From Methanorbis furvi (lineage in GTDB: Archaea; Halobacteriota; Methanomicrobia; Methanomicrobiales; Methanocorpusculaceae), in contig NZ_JAWDKA010000005.1 in the NCBI RefSeq assembly GCF_032714615.1, positions 1 to 64,000 on the forward strand: a DNA stretch of 64,000 bases. The letters run 5' to 3'. Positions within the stretch are counted from its first letter, which is position 1, and each line of letters opens with the position of its first letter. The translations under genes and the position numbers were made by a program. Positions 60,585 through 64,000 of this stretch are shown here, one piece after another. Below the pieces are notes generated by a model. It ran no database searches. It had not been told where the DNA came from and worked only from the letters and a program-made list of their open reading frames with translations.

Positions 60585-61385
60585 ATGAATACTGTAACAA
60601 TTACCATCAAAAAACAGCCTGACCTGTTCATCGAGGCCGAGTGCTTTACGCCGGATGCTCTGGCAGGTAAGAATGCCGAAAGAATCGCAGAACTGCCGGT
60701 CTATATCGGCAGAACAACCGAGAAGGTCGGCGACTACTTTGAGGTCTCAGGCTCTGCGGGTGCAACCGCAGCAGAGACAAAACTCGTGGTCGCTGGAGAT
60801 CTCACTCGCGTGAAGTACATCGGATCAAAGATGACTGCAGGCGAGGTTGTCATCAATGGTGACACCGACATGTATGTCGGAGCCTGGATGACCGGCGGAA
60901 AAATTACTGCCAACGGTAACATCGGTCACTTCGCAGCGACTGCAATGGCAGGCGGCGAGATTGTGGTGAGCGGCAATGCCGGCAACTATCTCGGAGCGTC
61001 CTACCGCGGTGACTGGAGAGGTATGAGCGGCGGAAAGATCACCGTTGCCGGCAATGTTGGTTCTGACTGCGGAACCTTCATGCTCGGCGGCGAGATCTGC
61101 GTCGGTGGAAACATCGATGTGCATGTCATGACGCATGCTGACGGCGGTAAAGTGGTTGTCTTCGGCAACGCAAAGAGCCGTCTCGGTGGCCAGGCATCCC
61201 GCGGCGAGATGTACGTCTTCGGAACAGTTGATGTGATGCTGCCGGGCTATGTTTATGCACGCGACGAAGAGGTCGAAGTCTGCGGTAAAAAGGCACTCTT
61301 TGCAGTCTATAACGGCGACATTGCCGACCGTCACCCGACCCGCAAGGGCGAGACGATCTACGCAAAGCTGTATCTGAAGAAATAA
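60585..61385 (+). CDS. fwdC: Formylmethanofuran dehydrogenase subunit C
   Basis: The 266-residue beta-helix protein has glycine-rich repeats (MTAGEVVINGDTDMYVGAWMTGG, GNAGNYLGASYRGDWRGMSGG, GNVGSDCGTFMLGG) across about 75-220. The start at 60585 has GAGG six to seven bases upstream. It closes the fwdDBAC operon and is followed by a T-run at 61403-61409. Confidence 0.94.
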   Translation: MNTVTITIKKQPDLFIEAECFTPDALAGKNAERIAELPVYIGRTTEKVGDYFEVSGSAGATAAETKLVVAGDLTRVKYIGSKMTAGEVVINGDTDMYVGAWMTGGKITANGNIGHFAATAMAGGEIVVSGNAGNYLGASYRGDWRGMSGGKITVAGNVGSDCGTFMLGGEICVGGNIDVHVMTHADGGKVVVFGNAKSRLGGQASRGEMYVFGTVDVMLPGYVYARDEEVEVCGKKALFAVYNGDIADRHPTRKGETIYAKLYLKK

Positions 61386-61723
61386 TTCCTCCAAACATTT
61401 TCTTTTTTTCATGCATTTTGGTTTGGTCGAAATGCACATTCAGAAAAAAATGTCCCTGCCGCATGCAGTTGTGCGACCCACCGATAATATACAAAAATAC
61501 GGGTTTTTCTGCGCGTATCATGGTCCTGAAGAGAAATGATTCCGGTCCTGAGAAATACAAAAAACATGTACAAAATTATTTCGTCATCTAAAAACACTAA
61601 ACTATGGTCGATAAAAGCATTTTAGTAAAATAAACCAATTGAACAAACACTAAAAAAGATTTACACTCACCAACCTTAATATGTCAAGTTTGAAACCTAA
61701 ATGTAGATGAGGTTATGAAAAAC
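61386..61723 (+). promoter_or_regulatory. 338-base region upstream of fdhA with repeated motifs
   Basis: No gene is seen. The left part holds a T-run and a hairpin TGCATTT (61412-61418) with AAATGCA (61430-61436), a likely fwdC terminator. Further on, GGTCCTGA is repeated at 61522-61529 and 61544-61551, exactly 22 bases apart. ATAAACCAATTGAAC (61630-61644) resembles the GTTAACCAAGTTAAC site of fdhC/tfx. A TATA-like CTTAATATG (61675-61683) predicts a short fdhA leader. Confidence 0.5.
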
Positions 61724-63796
61724 ATGACGGACCTGAAATTTGTTCCAACTACCTGTCCCTACTGTGGTACAGGCTGTTCCTTCAACCTCGTTGTCAAAGA
61801 CGGCAAAGTCGTGGGCACCGCCCCGGCTCAGCGTTCTCCTGTCAACGAAGGCAAACTCTGTCCGAAAGGCATGTACGCCTACGAGTTCATCAACTCGCCG
61901 GACCGGCTCACTCAGCCGCTGATCCGCAAGAACGGTGAACTTGTCCCAGTTTCCTGGGATGAAGCAACCACGTACATTGCTGAAAACATGAAGAAATATA
62001 AGCCGTCAGAGCGGTGTGCTCTGTCTTCGGCACGTGTTTCCAATGAAGACAACTATGCAATGATGAAGTTTGCCAGAGGTGTTCTGAAGACAAACCACCT
62101 TGACCACTGTGCACGTCTCTGCCACTCCTCAACGGTCGCAGGACTTGCAGGCTCTTTTGGCTCTGGTGCAATGACCAACAGCATTCCTGACATCGCAGAA
62201 GCAAAATGTGTCTTCATTATCGGCTCCAACACGTTTGAACAGCACCCGCTGATCGGACGCCGCGAAGTCATGGCAAAACAGAACGGCGCAAAGTACATCT
62301 ACGCCGACCCCCGCCGCACCCACACCTGTGGACCGGCAGATCTTTTCTTACAGTTCCACTCCGGAACCGACGTTGCTCTCCTGAACGGTCTGATGCAGAT
62401 TATCATCAAGAACGGCTGGGAAGACAAAGAGTTCATTGAGAAGCGTACCAAAGGCTACGAAGATCTCAAGAAGATCGTCATGAAAGAGGAGTACTCTGTC
62501 GAAAACGTCGCCAAGACCACCGGCCTTGACCCGAAAGACATTGAGACCGCAGCAGACTGGATCGCAAACTCCGGCGCAACCGCACTCATCTACTCGATGG
62601 GTATCACCCAGCACACTGTTGGTGTTGACAACGTTCACGCCTGTGCAAACATCCAGCTGCTTACCGGCAACCTCGGCAAACGCGGAGCAGGTGTCAACCC
62701 GCTGCGTGGCCAGAACAATGTGCAGGGCGCATGCGATATGGGTGCACTGCCGGTCAACTTTACCGGATACCAGAAGGTCACTGACCCTGCAAACCACAAA
62801 AAGTTCGAGGATGCATGGAAGTTCCCTGACGGAATCGCTCCGGCAGAAAACGGTTACGAAGTCACCATCATGATGAACGTCTTAACCGACAACCCCGGTG
62901 AACTGAAGGCAATGTACATCATGGGCGAGAACCCGCTTCTCTCTGACCCGGATATCAACCACGTCAAGGAAGCATTCGAGCACCTTGAGTTCGTCGTTGT
63001 GCAGGATATCTTCTACACCGAAACCTGCGACTATGCTGACGTCATCTTACCGGCAGTCTGTTTCGCAGAGCGTGACGGAACCCAGACCAACACCGAACGC
63101 CGTGTCCAGCGCTGGAACAAGGCAGCTGACGGACCCGGAGAAACAATGGACGACTGGAGAATCCTCTCCATGGTTGCAGCCAAGATGGGTTACGCAGACC
63201 AGTTCGCATGGAACAATGTCTCCGAAGTCTTCGACGAAATTGCCGAACTTACTCCGCAGTACCATGGTATGAGCTACGAGCGTCTCTCCCATGCAGACTG
63301 TCTCCACTGGCCGTGCAAGACTCCGGAAGACCCGGGAACCCCGATTCTCCACAAAGAAAAGTTCCTCACTCCTGACGGACTTGGCGTGTTCCTTCCGGCA
63401 GACTGGCAGCCGCCGGCAGAAGTTCCGGACGCAGAGTACCCGCTCCAGTTCACGACCGGACGTTGTCTGTTCCACTGGCATACCGGTACCATGACCCGTA
63501 GAAGTGAGACTCTTGACAAAGAAGTTCCGACCGGCTGGATCGAGATCAATGCAGAGGATGCACAGGAACTTGGTATCCGTGACGGAGAAACCGTTCGTGC
63601 AACCACCCGCCGTGACTCTCTCACCGTTGCCGCACGTGTTACGCCGACCATCAAGAAGGGAACCACCTTCATGCCGTTCCACTTCATCGAGTGCCCGGCA
63701 AACCTGCTGACCCACAATGCCTTAGACCCGGTCTGTAAGATTCCGGAGTACAAGGCCTGTGCAATAAAAGTTGAAAAGATTTCCAAGGAGGCCTAA
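61724..63796 (+). CDS. fdhA: Formate dehydrogenase alpha subunit (with fdhB)
   Basis: The 690-residue enzyme oxidises formate to CO2 at a Mo or W bis-pterin centre in the cytoplasm. [4Fe-4S] ligands are Cys11, 14, 18 (CPYCGTGC) and Cys46; the metal ligand is Cys133 in CARLCHSST. I chose ATG 61724 over 61715 because GAGG then has a normal spacing and the N-terminus matches the other FdhA. AAGGAGG inside its end serves fdhB, four bases downstream. This is the normal fdhAB pair. Confidence 0.95.
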   Translation: MTDLKFVPTTCPYCGTGCSFNLVVKDGKVVGTAPAQRSPVNEGKLCPKGMYAYEFINSPDRLTQPLIRKNGELVPVSWDEATTYIAENMKKYKPSERCALSSARVSNEDNYAMMKFARGVLKTNHLDHCARLCHSSTVAGLAGSFGSGAMTNSIPDIAEAKCVFIIGSNTFEQHPLIGRREVMAKQNGAKYIYADPRRTHTCGPADLFLQFHSGTDVALLNGLMQIIIKNGWEDKEFIEKRTKGYEDLKKIVMKEEYSVENVAKTTGLDPKDIETAADWIANSGATALIYSMGITQHTVGVDNVHACANIQLLTGNLGKRGAGVNPLRGQNNVQGACDMGALPVNFTGYQKVTDPANHKKFEDAWKFPDGIAPAENGYEVTIMMNVLTDNPGELKAMYIMGENPLLSDPDINHVKEAFEHLEFVVVQDIFYTETCDYADVILPAVCFAERDGTQTNTERRVQRWNKAADGPGETMDDWRILSMVAAKMGYADQFAWNNVSEVFDEIAELTPQYHGMSYERLSHADCLHWPCKTPEDPGTPILHKEKFLTPDGLGVFLPADWQPPAEVPDAEYPLQFTTGRCLFHWHTGTMTRRSETLDKEVPTGWIEINAEDAQELGIRDGETVRATTRRDSLTVAARVTPTIKKGTTFMPFHFIECPANLLTHNALDPVCKIPEYKACAIKVEKISKEA

Positions 63797-63799
63797 GCA

Positions 63800-64000
63800 A
63801 TGTCAGCAAAAGGCGATATGTACTATGCATGGGCAAACCAGAGCTCATGCCCGATCAAGGGCGAGTGCGGCGGTGCTGTTACTGCAATTCTGAAGTACAT
63901 GCTGGACAACAAAGTTGTTGACGCAGTCCTGACCGTGAAGAAAGGCCGTGATGTCTACGAGGCGGTTCCGGTTCTCGTGCACAGCTCTGAAGAGCTGTCC
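63800..64000 (+). CDS. fdhB: Formate dehydrogenase beta subunit, N-terminal part
   Basis: The first 67 codons are visible and run off the window. The start has AAGGAGG eight bases upstream. The N-terminus with SSCPIKGECGGAVTAILKYMLDNKVVDAVLTVKKGRDVYEAVPVL is that of the FrhB/FdhB family, where the Cys-rich KGECGGAVT stretch begins the F420/FAD domain. It pairs with fdhA just upstream. Confidence 0.93.
   Translation, partial: MSAKGDMYYAWANQSSCPIKGECGGAVTAILKYMLDNKVVDAVLTVKKGRDVYEAVPVLVHSSEELS

Noticed and set aside
57596-60600. Three long open frames on the minus strand (57596-58354, 59002-59850, 59854-60600)
   Set aside because: They lie fully antisense to fwdB and fwdA, which have complete motifs. 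The long antisense frames result from codon bias in the real genes; the products are Cys/His/Val-rich without any family pattern.
1-64000. Selenocysteine codons in fdhA, fwdB or ehaO
   Set aside because: All active-site positions are plain cysteine codons (Cys132/Cys133, Cys122, Cys256, Cys67/70/355/358); no in-frame TGA interrupts these genes.
1-64000. CRISPR array
   Set aside because: The repeats found are long dispersed palindromes and short operator-like boxes; no regularly spaced direct repeats with unique spacers were seen.
1-64000. Transposase or integrase gene that could mobilise the palindromic repeats
   Set aside because: No frame with a recognisable DDE, HUH or recombinase pattern was found; any mobilising enzyme must be outside the window.

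Overview
The window reads as part of the chromosome of a hydrogenotrophic, formate-using methanogen of the order Methanomicrobiales. The gene set fits a Methanocorpusculum-like organism, but that is inference from content, not from a database match. Evidence: two formylmethanofuran dehydrogenase (Fwd) gene sets, an Eha-type energy-converting [NiFe] hydrogenase operon, F420-dependent formate dehydrogenase genes, a formate channel, the regulator Tfx, archaeal ribosomal protein operons (L39e, L31e, L7Ae, S28e, L24e, S19e), IF6, prefoldin alpha, PDCD5, CetZ, TATA boxes and several apparently leaderless starts. About 90% is coding, genes are tightly overlapped, and no tRNA, rRNA, CRISPR array or intact transposon was seen.

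Layout. 1-2.5 kb: end of an fdhB gene, beta carbonic anhydrase, a LOG-like protein and a small zinc-ribbon protein behind a strongly folded leader. 2.7-12 kb (minus strand): one very compact operon running ehaB to ehaP straight into fwdA and fwdC. 12.3-15.2 kb: mobB diverging from a fused fwdD-fwdB gene and a surface protein. 15.5-21.7 kb (minus): a 61-residue Cys-rich protein, two moeA paralogues, modABC and a THEP1-type NTPase. 21.8-26.3 kb: a headless surface protein and an information-processing operon. 26.5-31.8 kb: three tandem Cache-domain sensor proteins. 32-36.7 kb: RNase P subunit, purN, a DMT transporter, site-2 protease, RNase HII. 36.8-45.7 kb: TrkA, surface protein plus CetZ, and a five-gene polyprenol-sugar/membrane cluster. 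46-49.4 kb: L7Ae-S28e-L24e-Ndk, glutaredoxin-thioredoxin reductase fusion, OB-fold membrane protein. 49.5-64 kb: fdhC, tfx, an fdhA without fdhB, a second copy of the Cys-rich small protein, tupABC (tungstate), fwdDBAC, then fdhA and the start of fdhB.

How the genes work together. Most of the window serves one theme: one-carbon chemistry on molybdenum or tungsten pterin enzymes. FdhC brings in formate, FdhAB oxidises it, carbonic anhydrase balances CO2 and bicarbonate, and Fwd fixes CO2 on methanofuran. Eha spends the ion gradient to make low-potential ferredoxin for Fwd, and here the two are in one transcription unit. ModABC and TupABC supply the metals; MoeA (two copies) and MobB finish the cofactor; Tfx is a likely regulator.

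Most interesting points: the Eha-Fwd operon, the FwdD-FwdB fusion, the unnamed five-cysteine small protein found twice beside Mo/W genes, a shared operator-like motif in these promoters, an array of TGTTACCG sites upstream of the Cache genes, several structured leaders, and a family of long palindromic intergenic repeats that carry a 31-bp module inserted at different points.
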